Source: Candidatus Bathyarchaeota archaeon (GTDB lineage Archaea > Asgardarchaeota > Lokiarchaeia > Sigyniarchaeales > Sigyniarchaeaceae). From it: a DNA stretch of 15,045 bases. Below are positions 1 through 7,892 of the stretch, one piece after another. The position numbers and the translations under genes were made by a program. The notes under the pieces are model-generated. The model was not told where the DNA came from. It saw nothing but the letters and a program-made list of their open reading frames with translations, and made no database searches. Location of the stretch: contig WJJB01000276.1 in NCBI GenBank assembly GCA_014729935.1, positions 1-15,045 on the forward strand, in the 5' to 3' direction. Each line of letters opens with the position of its first letter. Within the stretch, counting starts at the first letter, position 1.

Positions 1-975
1 ACCTATAGCCTTATTTTTCACGACGTTTAAATCAGCACGGCAAATCATGGCTGCAATGGGAACGTATCCACTTCCCAATGCCTTGCCAGCAACGATGATG
101 TCGGGAATCACATCAAAATGCTCGAACGTGAACATCCTGCCGGTTTTACCGAGTCCTTGCGGTATTTCGTCAAATACCAGAAGGGTTCCATTTTCATCGC
201 AAGCCTCACGCACGATGCCCCAGTATCCTTTAGGTGGTATATATGGAACACTCCTGATGGCTTCAGCGACAATGGCTGCAATGTCTCCTTCCCGTTCAAG
301 CACGTAACGCACCATCCTTGCGCATTCTAAATTGCATGCTTCTGGTGAATCATGACCATAGGAGCATCTATAGCAATAAGGGGGCGCTACATGAAGGGTC
401 CCTGCTAGCAACGGCATACCTTCCCGGAATAGACGCTCGCCCCCGATGGAGCTTGCACCGAATCCAGCACCATGAAAGGAGTCCCAGAATGAAAGAAACT
501 TGCTCCTTCCAGTGGCTCCAATGGCAAGTTTCATCGCCATTTCGATGGCATCAGTGCCACCTGGGGAGAATAGGGAACGAGATATACCTTCAGGTGTGAT
601 GGATGCCAGTTTCTTTGCCAGTTTTATCGCAGGTTCGTTCGTGTACCGTCTTACAGAGAAAGCAAGGACGCGAGCTTGTCGAATCAATGCGTGGAACACG
701 CGTGGATTGCCATGCCCAACATGATGTACGGAATTACCATGAAAATCGATAATGCGATTACCCGAGGCATCTTCTATGTAAATGCCACTTCCACCTGCTT
801 GCACGTTCAAGCAAGGCGTGGATAGTGATTGGTGGATGAAATAGGCAGCATCCTCATCGATCTGGGTTCGCACAGCCTCGGGTAATTTCTCTTGCCAAGC
901 CTTCCGCATGAGGCTGGTGCTCGAGTCTCCTTCAGAGATATCACCATCCCCATTTTCACGGTACAGGTTTTTCAT
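1..975 (-). CDS. pbfA: Class III PLP enzyme, PbfA-like phosphonate ammonia-lyase (partial, C-terminus cut by window edge)
   Basis: The minus strand is open from an ATG at 973-975 to the left edge, giving 325 residues; the family is usually about 430-450, so the C-terminal quarter is missing. It is clearly a fold-type I class III PLP enzyme: an SxGGTDAIEMAMKLA cofactor-binding stretch, an LLVFDEIPQGLG segment with the cofactor Asp, and the Schiff-base Lys298 in IVAGKALGSG. The N-terminal phrases HQSLSTPCLNV and IIDFHGNSVHHVGHG resemble, from memory, the PbfA group, which eliminates ammonia from (R)-1-hydroxy-2-aminoethylphosphonate and feeds phosphonoacetaldehyde to degradation. Divergent placement against phnW supports a phosphonate role. 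The alternative is a generic omega-aminotransferase. The class III call is near certain; PbfA specificity is an inference. No strong ribosome site precedes the ATG; a GGGGA lies about 12 nt upstream. Confidence 0.75.
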   Translation of the reverse strand, partial: MKNLYRENGDGDISEGDSSTSLMRKAWQEKLPEAVRTQIDEDAAYFIHQSLSTPCLNVQAGGSGIYIEDASGNRIIDFHGNSVHHVGHGNPRVFHALIRQARVLAFSVRRYTNEPAIKLAKKLASITPEGISRSLFSPGGTDAIEMAMKLAIGATGRSKFLSFWDSFHGAGFGASSIGGERLFREGMPLLAGTLHVAPPYCYRCSYGHDSPEACNLECARMVRYVLEREGDIAAIVAEAIRSVPYIPPKGYWGIVREACDENGTLLVFDEIPQGLGKTGRMFTFEHFDVIPDIIVAGKALGSGYVPIAAMICRADLNVVKNKAIG

Positions 976-1100
976 TATCTTTGGAATCCCCGCATGGATT
1001 TCTTGCTTGTTGGAGGGTACTTATCCAAGGGGAGAAATAAGACTTAACTTCAGGGATTCAATGCCCCCCATGCACATCGAGTGCATTCACGGTGAATATC
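976..1100. promoter_or_regulatory. Divergent intergenic region with inverted repeats between pbfA-like gene and phnW
   Basis: This 125-bp gap must hold the control signals of both divergent genes. Two inverted repeats are visible. ATGCAC (1070-1075) and GTGCAT (1081-1086) are perfect 6-bp arms around a 5-nt spacer, ending 14 nt before the phnW ATG. GAATCCC (984-990) and GGGATTC (1053-1059) are perfect 7-bp arms 62 nt apart. Either could be an operator; the first could also form an mRNA hairpin just ahead of the GGTGA ribosome site. No clear TATA box was recognised on either strand. The regulatory role is inferred from position only. Confidence 0.35.
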
Positions 1101-2234
1101 ATGCAAGATGATGACTGGTTCGATCCAGCGGTTTTCCCAAGCAATCCATACCTGCTTCTCACTCCCGGTCCCCTTTCGACGACCAAGAAGGTCAAGGCAG
1201 CAATGTTAAGGGATTGGTGCACTTGGGATGATGATTACAAGTGTTTAGTCCAAGGTATCAGGGAGGAACTGGTTTCGCTTGCCACCAAGAAGATCGATGA
1301 TTATTCCTGCGTGCTAATGCAAGGCTCGGGAACCTTTTGCATTGAATCGGTGGTGGGTTCCAGTATTCCAAGGAATGGCAAGTTGCTCGTCTTGGTGAAT
1401 GGTGCATATGGCATGCGCATCGTGAACATGGCAAAAATCCTGAAAATCGACCATTGCGTTCTTGATAGCGGGGAATTAATGCCACCCAATAACGATGCGT
1501 TACTCAAGCACTTACAAGAAGATGATACGATAACTCACGTCGCACTTGTTCACTCTGAAACCACAACAGGTATCCTCAATCCCTTGAAGGAGACATGTAA
1601 TATTATCAAGGAACATGACAAGACGCTCATCCTTGATGCCATGAGCTCGTTCGGTGGGGTGCAATTCGACGCGGCTGAACACCAGGTGGATTTCCTGGTT
1701 AGCAGTGCGAACAAGTGCATGCAAGGTTGCCCTGGATTTGGTTTTATAATCGCCACGAGGGATGCACTGGATGCCTGCCAAGGGAGCAAGAGGTCACTCT
1801 CGCTAGATCTCCACGATCAATGGACTACCATGGAACAGGACAATGGAAAATGGCGATTCACGTCCCCCACCCATGTGGTGCATGCGTTCAAGCAAGCACT
1901 AAAAGAATTGGAGGCAGAAGGTGGGATTCCTGCCCGTCACAGGCGATATGCTACCAACCAGGCAGTATTGGACAAGGGGATGCGTGGGCTTGGGTTCGCT
2001 CCTTTGGAGCTCGGGCTGCATCAAGGACCCATCATCACTACTTTCCACTCACCCGACAGCAGCGATTATGATTTTTCGATATTTTATCGGAAGTTGAAGG
2101 ATTCCGGGTTCGTCATCTATCCTGGCAAGGTAACTACGAGGGACACGTTCAGGATTGGCTCTATAGGTGCCATCACGCCTTCAGACATGCGAGATCTCGT
2201 ATCTGCCGTGGAACAATCCATCTTCTGGGAATGA
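1101..2234 (+). CDS. phnW: 2-aminoethylphosphonate-pyruvate transaminase
   Basis: The enzyme moves the amino group of 2-aminoethylphosphonate to pyruvate, giving phosphonoacetaldehyde and alanine in the cytoplasm. The sequence follows bacterial PhnW almost end to end: LLLTPGPLSTT near the N-terminus, CTWDDDY, the VLMQGSGTFCIE cofactor loop, VHSETTTGILNP, ILDAMSSFGG with the cofactor Asp, SSANKCMQG with the Schiff-base Lys205, KWRFTSPTHVV, and GFVIYPGKV near the C-terminus. At 377 residues it matches the family's usual 360-370. The ATG at 1101 is preferred over an in-frame GTG at 1092 because GGTGA at 1091-1095 is well placed as a ribosome site. No phosphonoacetaldehyde hydrolase (phnX) follows in the window, so the fate of the product is not shown here. 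Such strong similarity to bacterial enzymes in an archaeon suggests horizontal acquisition. Confidence 0.95.
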   Translation: MQDDDWFDPAVFPSNPYLLLTPGPLSTTKKVKAAMLRDWCTWDDDYKCLVQGIREELVSLATKKIDDYSCVLMQGSGTFCIESVVGSSIPRNGKLLVLVNGAYGMRIVNMAKILKIDHCVLDSGELMPPNNDALLKHLQEDDTITHVALVHSETTTGILNPLKETCNIIKEHDKTLILDAMSSFGGVQFDAAEHQVDFLVSSANKCMQGCPGFGFIIATRDALDACQGSKRSLSLDLHDQWTTMEQDNGKWRFTSPTHVVHAFKQALKELEAEGGIPARHRRYATNQAVLDKGMRGLGFAPLELGLHQGPIITTFHSPDSSDYDFSIFYRKLKDSGFVIYPGKVTTRDTFRIGSIGAITPSDMRDLVSAVEQSIFWE

Positions 2235-2318
2235 TGTGATGCATGGATTCATGGGATCTTGAATTGCGAGGATGTAGCATGAGTTTTATCCCATCCCGCG
2301 TTATCGAAAGTGAGATTC

Positions 2319-3653
2319 ATGGAGACATCCAGTGCGTTCTCGCTTTCAGTGCTAAAAAAGCGGTACCATGTATTGCAGGTATTATGTTTCACCACGTGGA
2401 TGGCAAACGTGCTCTTCATGATTTTCGGCATCATATTCGTTCACGAGCTTGGGGTTTCCATATCTGGTATCTTCCTGTTTAATCTCAGCATCATCTCAAT
2501 TTCATTCATCACTTCCTCGCTATTGAATCACCACTCGGATAAAAAGCGCCAGCGGAAGCATTTTGCCATGCTCTCGTATATATTACGAGCTACGGGTATC
2601 TTATTGCTATCATTCGCTGGAAACATATTATTCATCATCTTGTATTATATCATCACTGCATTATTGAATCCCATCTCCTTTGAAGTTGCTATTATATACG
2701 AGCTTGGGGAACAGATGGAAAAAATAAAAATGAAAGAAAAATCAAGGAAAGAAAGGGAGGAGAATGCCGCGACAAGGTATTATCTTGGATACAGGCTTTT
2801 CGGTTCCCTCGGATGGGCGATCATGGCTCCAATTGCGGGATTCGGAATTTCTCTATTGAACAATAAATTACCGCTAGATCCCCTCACGCAAATGCCTGTT
2901 GCTGGATACAGGATTTTCTTCATCATCGCAGCTCTAATTTATTTTGTTGCTGCCCTAGTCCTTGGATTGATATACGAGGAATATCGGAAGCAGGATATGC
3001 AGGTTCAAGACCTCCAGAACCAAGAAAATATATCAAGCGGGCATGGAAATGGATTGAAAAGATTCCTGTTAACCCATTCTGGTTTTGTTGTTTTCCTTGC
3101 TACCATGTTCATCTTCCACGCGGGTTCAACCCTATTCCAAACACCCTATGGGGTTTTCCTGAAGGAGTTTTCTGGGGGCAGGCTGGAGTTGGTTGGTATA
3201 TCCTATTTCTTCTCGGCAATTCCCGAAGTTCCCCTGTTCATGGTTGCTTATATGTTGATTAACAAGCGCGGTTACAGGTTCACGCTTTCATTGTCTTTCT
3301 TGCTTGAAATCAGCAGAATCATCCTTACCATATTTATCATCCCCGTTGGCAATCCCCTACTCGTTCTCCCGTTGCAATCGATGAATTCATTCTCCCTGCG
3401 TTGGCCGTCCATTACCCATGGTATTTCTCAAGAATTATCACCTAATAATCGAGCAACCGGGATGAACTTGAACTTGCTTGTGCAAAAATCTGGGGGGTTC
3501 CTTGGAAGTGTCATTGGAAGCATCATTTCTTCTCTTGTTCCCGCCGGCATTGAGACATACTCCATGCTCTTCATGACCTCCCTAATATTCATATCTTGTA
3601 ACACCATAATATTCACTAGCGGCGGTTACATTTCTAAAAGGGGACAGCGATGA
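2319..3653 (+). CDS. MFS-type membrane transporter
   Basis: A 444-residue polytopic membrane protein with about twelve hydrophobic segments in two halves, joined by a charged central loop near residues 225-250 (EEYRKQDMQVQDL). After the second helix, NHHSDKKRQRK is a loose version of the MFS motif A loop between helices 2 and 3. A second charged cytoplasmic stretch (EKIKMKEKSRKEREE) follows the fourth helix. The start is taken at ATG 2319, preceded by AAGTGAG; an in-frame GTG at 2310 is the alternative. It lies 84 bp after phnW on the same strand, so it may share the transcript and could import a phosphonate, but nothing in the sequence fixes the substrate. Confidence is high for an MFS-like carrier and low for any specificity. 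Confidence 0.75.
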   Translation: METSSAFSLSVLKKRYHVLQVLCFTTWMANVLFMIFGIIFVHELGVSISGIFLFNLSIISISFITSSLLNHHSDKKRQRKHFAMLSYILRATGILLLSFAGNILFIILYYIITALLNPISFEVAIIYELGEQMEKIKMKEKSRKEREENAATRYYLGYRLFGSLGWAIMAPIAGFGISLLNNKLPLDPLTQMPVAGYRIFFIIAALIYFVAALVLGLIYEEYRKQDMQVQDLQNQENISSGHGNGLKRFLLTHSGFVVFLATMFIFHAGSTLFQTPYGVFLKEFSGGRLELVGISYFFSAIPEVPLFMVAYMLINKRGYRFTLSLSFLLEISRIILTIFIIPVGNPLLVLPLQSMNSFSLRWPSITHGISQELSPNNRATGMNLNLLVQKSGGFLGSVIGSIISSLVPAGIETYSMLFMTSLIFISCNTIIFTSGGYISKRGQR

Positions 3654-4165
3654 CAAGCAATTCGATTGAAACAAGATTTGCGGCTGCAATCCGCTGGTTG
3701 CATGCAAGGGCGTCATTGGTAAAACTTCGAACCAAGCAATTGCGTTGGAATTCCAAGATAACCATCCAAATGCCAGGGAATGATACCAAGGACGTGATAA
3801 AGCTAACCACGGCGTGGTTCGGGAAGATCCCGGCTACTCGATTTGAACCAGTACTCGTCAAGACACGAAAATCCCATTTATGGTTGATTGGAACCCGGCT
3901 TTCGAGACATGGTGGTGAAATCGCCGTGAGGGTTGCAAGGAGGATTTCTACTGAATATCAATCCAAGCTGGTTGTACTTGGCACTAATATCATCGCATTT
4001 TCCATGGTTTACAAGAATCGCATCGTGCATCCCATTCTCGGTGGTTCAAGAGTAAATGAAAGTGATCGAAATGGTTTTCGGGACGCCGTTGAACTTTATT
4101 CCAAGATGCACGATAGCTTTAACGTCAAGTTGAACAAGATTATTAAGTTAGGAACGGAAAGGTAA
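3650..4165 (+). CDS. Hypothetical protein of unknown function (171 aa)
   Basis: I do not recognise this protein. Its ATG overlaps the transporter stop codon by four bases (ATGA), a layout typical of translational coupling, and pyruvate kinase starts 15 bp after it, so it is very likely a real gene inside an operon. It is strongly basic, with an Arg/Lys-rich N-terminal third (FAAAIRWLHARASLVKLRTK). A mixed alpha/beta-looking middle follows (LWLIGTRLSRHGGEIAVRVARRI, then KLVVLGTNIIAFSMVYKNRIV), and a Lys-rich tail. There is no signal peptide, no membrane helix and no cysteine motif. The basic character would suit nucleic-acid or membrane-surface binding, but that is speculation. Confidence 0.6.
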   Translation: MTSNSIETRFAAAIRWLHARASLVKLRTKQLRWNSKITIQMPGNDTKDVIKLTTAWFGKIPATRFEPVLVKTRKSHLWLIGTRLSRHGGEIAVRVARRISTEYQSKLVVLGTNIIAFSMVYKNRIVHPILGGSRVNESDRNGFRDAVELYSKMHDSFNVKLNKIIKLGTER

Positions 4166-4180
4166 CCGTGAGGGATCATC

Positions 4181-5662
4181 ATGTCGAAGCTTGAGAAGAA
4201 ACTTTTCACCAAATCAAAGATCGTGTGCACATTGGGTCCAGCAAGCGAGGAACCAGACCGGATCAAGAAATTAAGCGACCTGGGGATGGATGTGGCAAGA
4301 TTAAACTTCAGCCATGGCTCAATTGAATACAAAAAGAAACTTTTCAATAGAATACGCCAGGTTGATCCGAATCTTGCCATTTTATGTGATATACAAGGTC
4401 CCAAGATACGCATCGGCTTCATAAGGGATAACGGGGCAGTTCTGTACACGGGGGATTCAGTAACCATCACTACCGAGGATATAGAGGGTGATGGGCGCAG
4501 GTTCTCCATATCTCACAAACAACTGCCGCAAGAAACCGAGCCAGGCCATTTCATCTTCATCAATGACGGCATCGTTTGCTTGAAGGTTAAGGAAATCGAG
4601 GGCACGGAGATCAGGTGCAAGGTTTTATCAGGGGGCTTCATCTCAAGCAAGAAAGGTGTTAATCTGCCGGACACGAAAATCTCGATCCGCGTGCCAACCG
4701 AAAAGGACAAAGATGATTTATCCGTAATCGCAAAACTGGAGCCGGAATTCGTGGCCATATCATTCGTGCAAGATGCAATGGATGTTCTCAACGTGAAAGA
4801 AGTCCTGGCGCAAAGTGGCAATTCTGATATCAAGCTTATTAGCAAGATTGAACGACCAGTCGCATTGGAAAATTTTGATGAGATCCTCGGACTATCAGAT
4901 GGTATCATGGTTGCAAGGGGTGACCTTGGAGTAGAAGTGCCATTCGAAAAGATAATCCCCGCTCAGAAAGAAATGATATACAAGGCAAATAAGTCGGGAA
5001 AACCCATCATCGTGGCGACCCAAATGTTGGAATCCATGGTCAATACTCCAATTCCAACCAGGGCTGAGGTGTCGGATGTATTTAATGCCATCGAGGACGG
5101 CGCGGATGCAGTGATGCTCTCGGCGGAGACCGCAGCGGGGAAATTTCCCATGAAATGCGTGGATACCATGGAGAAGATCATCAAGGTTTCAGAAGATAAT
5201 ATTCCCCCGCGTAATCCGAATGATTTCGATTCTAACGAGGAAACCATCGCTGAAATTATCGGTCATTTGGTTCATAATACCTGCACCGAATTCAAGGATA
5301 TGGAGATGGATGGCATTTCCATGAAAAATTCAAAGATCCTGTGCCTAACTCGGAGCGGATTATCAGCCCGAATGGTGTCAAAGTACAGGCCAGCTTTGCC
5401 AATAATTGCCGTGACGATGGAGCATCAAGTCGCCAGGGAGCTCCGGCTGGTCTGGGGGGTTGAAGCAGTGGTCATCCCGGGGATACATCTCGAGAAAAAC
5501 CCCTTCATCAAGATACAGAAATCCACGAATTTCTGCATTGAAAAAGGCTACGTCACGCCTGATGAGCAGCTAGTATGTGTTGGTAACATGGAGTACCTTC
5601 CCGCAAGAACAAACATGGTGTCCATCTTCAAGGTGCAAGATATCTTGGACTCTCTCGAATGA
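4181..5662 (+). CDS. pyk: Pyruvate kinase
   Basis: Catalyses phosphoenolpyruvate plus ADP to pyruvate plus ATP, the last step of glycolysis. At 493 residues it has the full domain set. The N-terminal barrel half begins TKSKIVCTLGPAS, followed by MDVARLNFSHG and the DIQGPKIRIG substrate-binding segment. The B domain lies between, then FVAISFVQ, the catalytic Lys222 in LISKIERP, MVARGDLGVE and ATQMLESMVNTPIPTRAE. The phosphate loop region DGADAVMLSAETAAGKFP is intact. A C-terminal alpha/beta domain of about 130 residues (from about TCTEF) completes it. GTGAGG lies upstream of the ATG, which is immediately preceded by GATCATC. It follows the unknown gene by 15 bp. Pyruvate is also the amino acceptor of PhnW upstream, though this link may be coincidental. 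Confidence 0.96.
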   Translation: MSKLEKKLFTKSKIVCTLGPASEEPDRIKKLSDLGMDVARLNFSHGSIEYKKKLFNRIRQVDPNLAILCDIQGPKIRIGFIRDNGAVLYTGDSVTITTEDIEGDGRRFSISHKQLPQETEPGHFIFINDGIVCLKVKEIEGTEIRCKVLSGGFISSKKGVNLPDTKISIRVPTEKDKDDLSVIAKLEPEFVAISFVQDAMDVLNVKEVLAQSGNSDIKLISKIERPVALENFDEILGLSDGIMVARGDLGVEVPFEKIIPAQKEMIYKANKSGKPIIVATQMLESMVNTPIPTRAEVSDVFNAIEDGADAVMLSAETAAGKFPMKCVDTMEKIIKVSEDNIPPRNPNDFDSNEETIAEIIGHLVHNTCTEFKDMEMDGISMKNSKILCLTRSGLSARMVSKYRPALPIIAVTMEHQVARELRLVWGVEAVVIPGIHLEKNPFIKIQKSTNFCIEKGYVTPDEQLVCVGNMEYLPARTNMVSIFKVQDILDSLE

Positions 5663-5760
5663 TACTTTCGCTTGTTTATCCCTTCAAATCATAGATTGCC
5701 TTGGAAGATCTTATTTACCACGATTTCATATTGAACCAAAAAGCACCTCAAGGAAGACTC

Positions 5761-6780
5761 ATGCTCTCATTTGGCAACGATCCCACCGTGCCGTGGGTTG
5801 AAAAATACCGTCCCATGTCCGTGTTCTCGAAAGATTTCATTAATCAAGAATTGATCTTGGAAAACTTGCGGTTTTATGCCAAGAACGCGCAACGAAGCAT
5901 GCCGCACCTGATATTCTCGGGCCCTCCTGGAACCGGGAAAACAACCGCCGCCCTTGCTTTGGCAAGGGATATCCTCGGAAAATCCATGCGAAAAGATACC
6001 GTGCTTGAGCTAAACGCGAGCGATCAACGTGGTATCGCAATGATGCGGGGGAGTATAAAGGCTTTCACCTCCACGCAAGAATTCTCCAACGTCCCGTTCA
6101 AGATCGTCATTCTAGATGAAGCGGATAACATAACAAGAGCAGCACAAAGTGCCATGCGCCGTATCATGGAGCTTGCGAGTCATACTGCAAGGTTCATCTT
6201 GATGTGTAACTATGCAGATAGGATCATCGATCCCATAAAATCAAGGTGTGCGGTGATGCGGTTCAAGCCGTTGAAACCAAGGCACGTGAAGCAACATCTG
6301 TTGGAGATAGCAAGACGTGAGGATATTCAAGTGGAGGAGGATTGCCTAGACGCCTTGGTGTTCGTTGGTCAAGGTGATCTCAGGCGCACCATAAACGCGT
6401 TCCAAATGGCTATTTCTGTTGTTGACGCGGTGGACGAACTCACAGTTGATATCATTCATGATCTTGAGGGATTTGTTAAGCCAAGTGAATTAGGGGATCT
6501 CATCGATAGCCTTACTGGAAAGGGCAAAGATGCTTTCTCTGAAGCAATTTCGAAAGCAACGCGGCAAATTCATGTTTCAAGCAGGAATCTCGTCATCCAA
6601 TTGCATTCTAGCATGAAAAAACATCCCATCGCTAAGGATCAGGTTGCTATGGCTAGAATTCTTGAGATCCTTGCAGATATAGACCATCGATTAACGAAAA
6701 AAGCGGATCCTGCCATCCAATTTACCGCCTTGATTACCAGGATGTGGCAAATCCTGCACCAGGGAAATTCAAACACGTGA
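5761..6780 (+). CDS. rfcS: Replication factor C small subunit (clamp-loader ATPase)
   Basis: An AAA+ subunit of the clamp loader that opens PCNA and places it on primed DNA. The 339-residue protein has the PWVEKYRP box at 11-18, Walker A GPPGTGKT at 54-61, ELNASDQRG at 83-91, Walker B VILDEAD at 116-122, sensor 1 Asn150 in LMCN, and the SRC arginine-finger motif at 161-163, followed by the family's collar domain. All catalytic residues are present, so it should be an active ATPase. The ATG at 5761 is chosen because AAGGAAG sits just upstream and the protein then starts just before the conserved box; an in-frame TTG at 5701 would add 20 unconserved residues. It is the first of three consecutive RFC genes, 98 bp after pyruvate kinase and 16 bp before the next. 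Confidence 0.96.
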   Translation: MLSFGNDPTVPWVEKYRPMSVFSKDFINQELILENLRFYAKNAQRSMPHLIFSGPPGTGKTTAALALARDILGKSMRKDTVLELNASDQRGIAMMRGSIKAFTSTQEFSNVPFKIVILDEADNITRAAQSAMRRIMELASHTARFILMCNYADRIIDPIKSRCAVMRFKPLKPRHVKQHLLEIARREDIQVEEDCLDALVFVGQGDLRRTINAFQMAISVVDAVDELTVDIIHDLEGFVKPSELGDLIDSLTGKGKDAFSEAISKATRQIHVSSRNLVIQLHSSMKKHPIAKDQVAMARILEILADIDHRLTKKADPAIQFTALITRMWQILHQGNSNT

Positions 6781-6796
6781 AAGAGTCTCGATCATC

Positions 6797-7870
6797 ATGG
6801 TATCCTTTTCCAACAACAATCCACTGGAACGTATCTATTCATTGAAACACGAACCAAGAGTTCTTGAGGAGATCGCGGGTCATGAGGAGAGCAAGGAACG
6901 CTTGGAAAGGTTAATTTCTTCTAGAAGCGTCACCCATTTGCTCCTAGCAGGTCCCCCTGGTTCGGGGAAGCTGACATTGGCGAAATGCTTTGCAAGGGAC
7001 TTACTTGGTACCGAGATGAAAGCTGCTCTTGGCATCGTGCACGTGTCGAACCCATTGACATCGGAGGAGCGGAAGGCAGCAAAGCGAGATTCATACGTGA
7101 GTAAAACGAGGATTGGAAGCAAGGCTGGATTGAAGTTCACCTGGCCGAAATTCATCCAAATGCGGGTTAAGCCATTCGTTGAATTGAAAGCCATGAATGC
7201 ACTCGGTTATAAAATCCTCATCGTGACCGACTTCCACTTGCTTGGAAACGACCAGCAGGGATTCAGGAGATTGATGGAAATGTATGGCAGGAATTGTAGG
7301 TTTATCTTGCTTACATCCCAGATTTCCAGTATCATTGATCCGATCATCTCACGGTGTCAAATATTGCTTATTTCACCAGTATCTAAAGCCAGGTTCTACA
7401 AGGAAGTCAAATCCATAGGTAACAAGGAAGATTTCAAGGTGAATTACACGTTCATCAATTCACTTTATCATGTTACAAGGGGAAATATCGGCTTAGCGTT
7501 GAATTACATTCAAATGATGATACTTAGAGGTTGGGAGTTAACGGGAGACAAGCTATTCCAGCTCTTGAAAAAAGTCGTTGATACATCTGGTTTCACGCGT
7601 TTCTTGGAGCTGGCAATGAATGGCAAGTATCTTGATGCCAGGAACCTTTATTTCTCCATCAAGAAAGAAGCGGGATATACATTCACCACTTTCTTGGAGA
7701 CTCTTCACGAGAAAGCGCTGCATGCGCCAATCTCCCAATCCTTCAAGGCACACATTGTGGATACAATTGCCATGATCAATGCCAAATCATTGCCATCATC
7801 TTCCGACGAACCTCATCTTTTCCAGCTAGTCTATGCCCTGGGTCAACTCGTGGCTGATGGGAGTCCTTAA
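6797..7870 (+). CDS. Second RFC small-subunit-like protein with degenerate ATPase site (Rfc5/delta-prime-like)
   Basis: This 357-residue protein keeps the clamp-loader outline but has lost key ATPase residues. Walker A reads GPPGSGKL at 52-59, with Leu59 in place of the Thr/Ser that holds magnesium. Walker B reads ILIVTDFH, so Asp145 is followed by Phe146 where the family has the catalytic Glu. The PWVEKYRP and ELNASDxRG boxes are absent. The SRC motif survives at 185-187 (Arg186). This is the pattern of bacterial delta-prime and eukaryotic Rfc5, which do not hydrolyse ATP but donate an arginine finger to a neighbour. An insertion of Lys/Arg-rich sequence lies between the Walker motifs (about 95-125). 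It sits 16 bp after rfcS and 22 bp before rfcL, so it is very likely the third component of one loader. An alternative is an RfcS2-type regulatory subunit. Confidence 0.85.
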   Translation: MVSFSNNNPLERIYSLKHEPRVLEEIAGHEESKERLERLISSRSVTHLLLAGPPGSGKLTLAKCFARDLLGTEMKAALGIVHVSNPLTSEERKAAKRDSYVSKTRIGSKAGLKFTWPKFIQMRVKPFVELKAMNALGYKILIVTDFHLLGNDQQGFRRLMEMYGRNCRFILLTSQISSIIDPIISRCQILLISPVSKARFYKEVKSIGNKEDFKVNYTFINSLYHVTRGNIGLALNYIQMMILRGWELTGDKLFQLLKKVVDTSGFTRFLELAMNGKYLDARNLYFSIKKEAGYTFTTFLETLHEKALHAPISQSFKAHIVDTIAMINAKSLPSSSDEPHLFQLVYALGQLVADGSP

Positions 7871-7892
7871 ATCACCTGGAAAGTGAAACCTC

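Noticed and set aside
47..730. Plus-strand ORFs at the left edge
   Set aside because: They are shadows of the minus-strand PLP enzyme, whose motifs and open frame are continuous across the same bases.
5701..5760. TTG start for the RFC small subunit
   Set aside because: It adds 20 unconserved residues; ATG 5761 has a proper ribosome site and the usual N-terminus.
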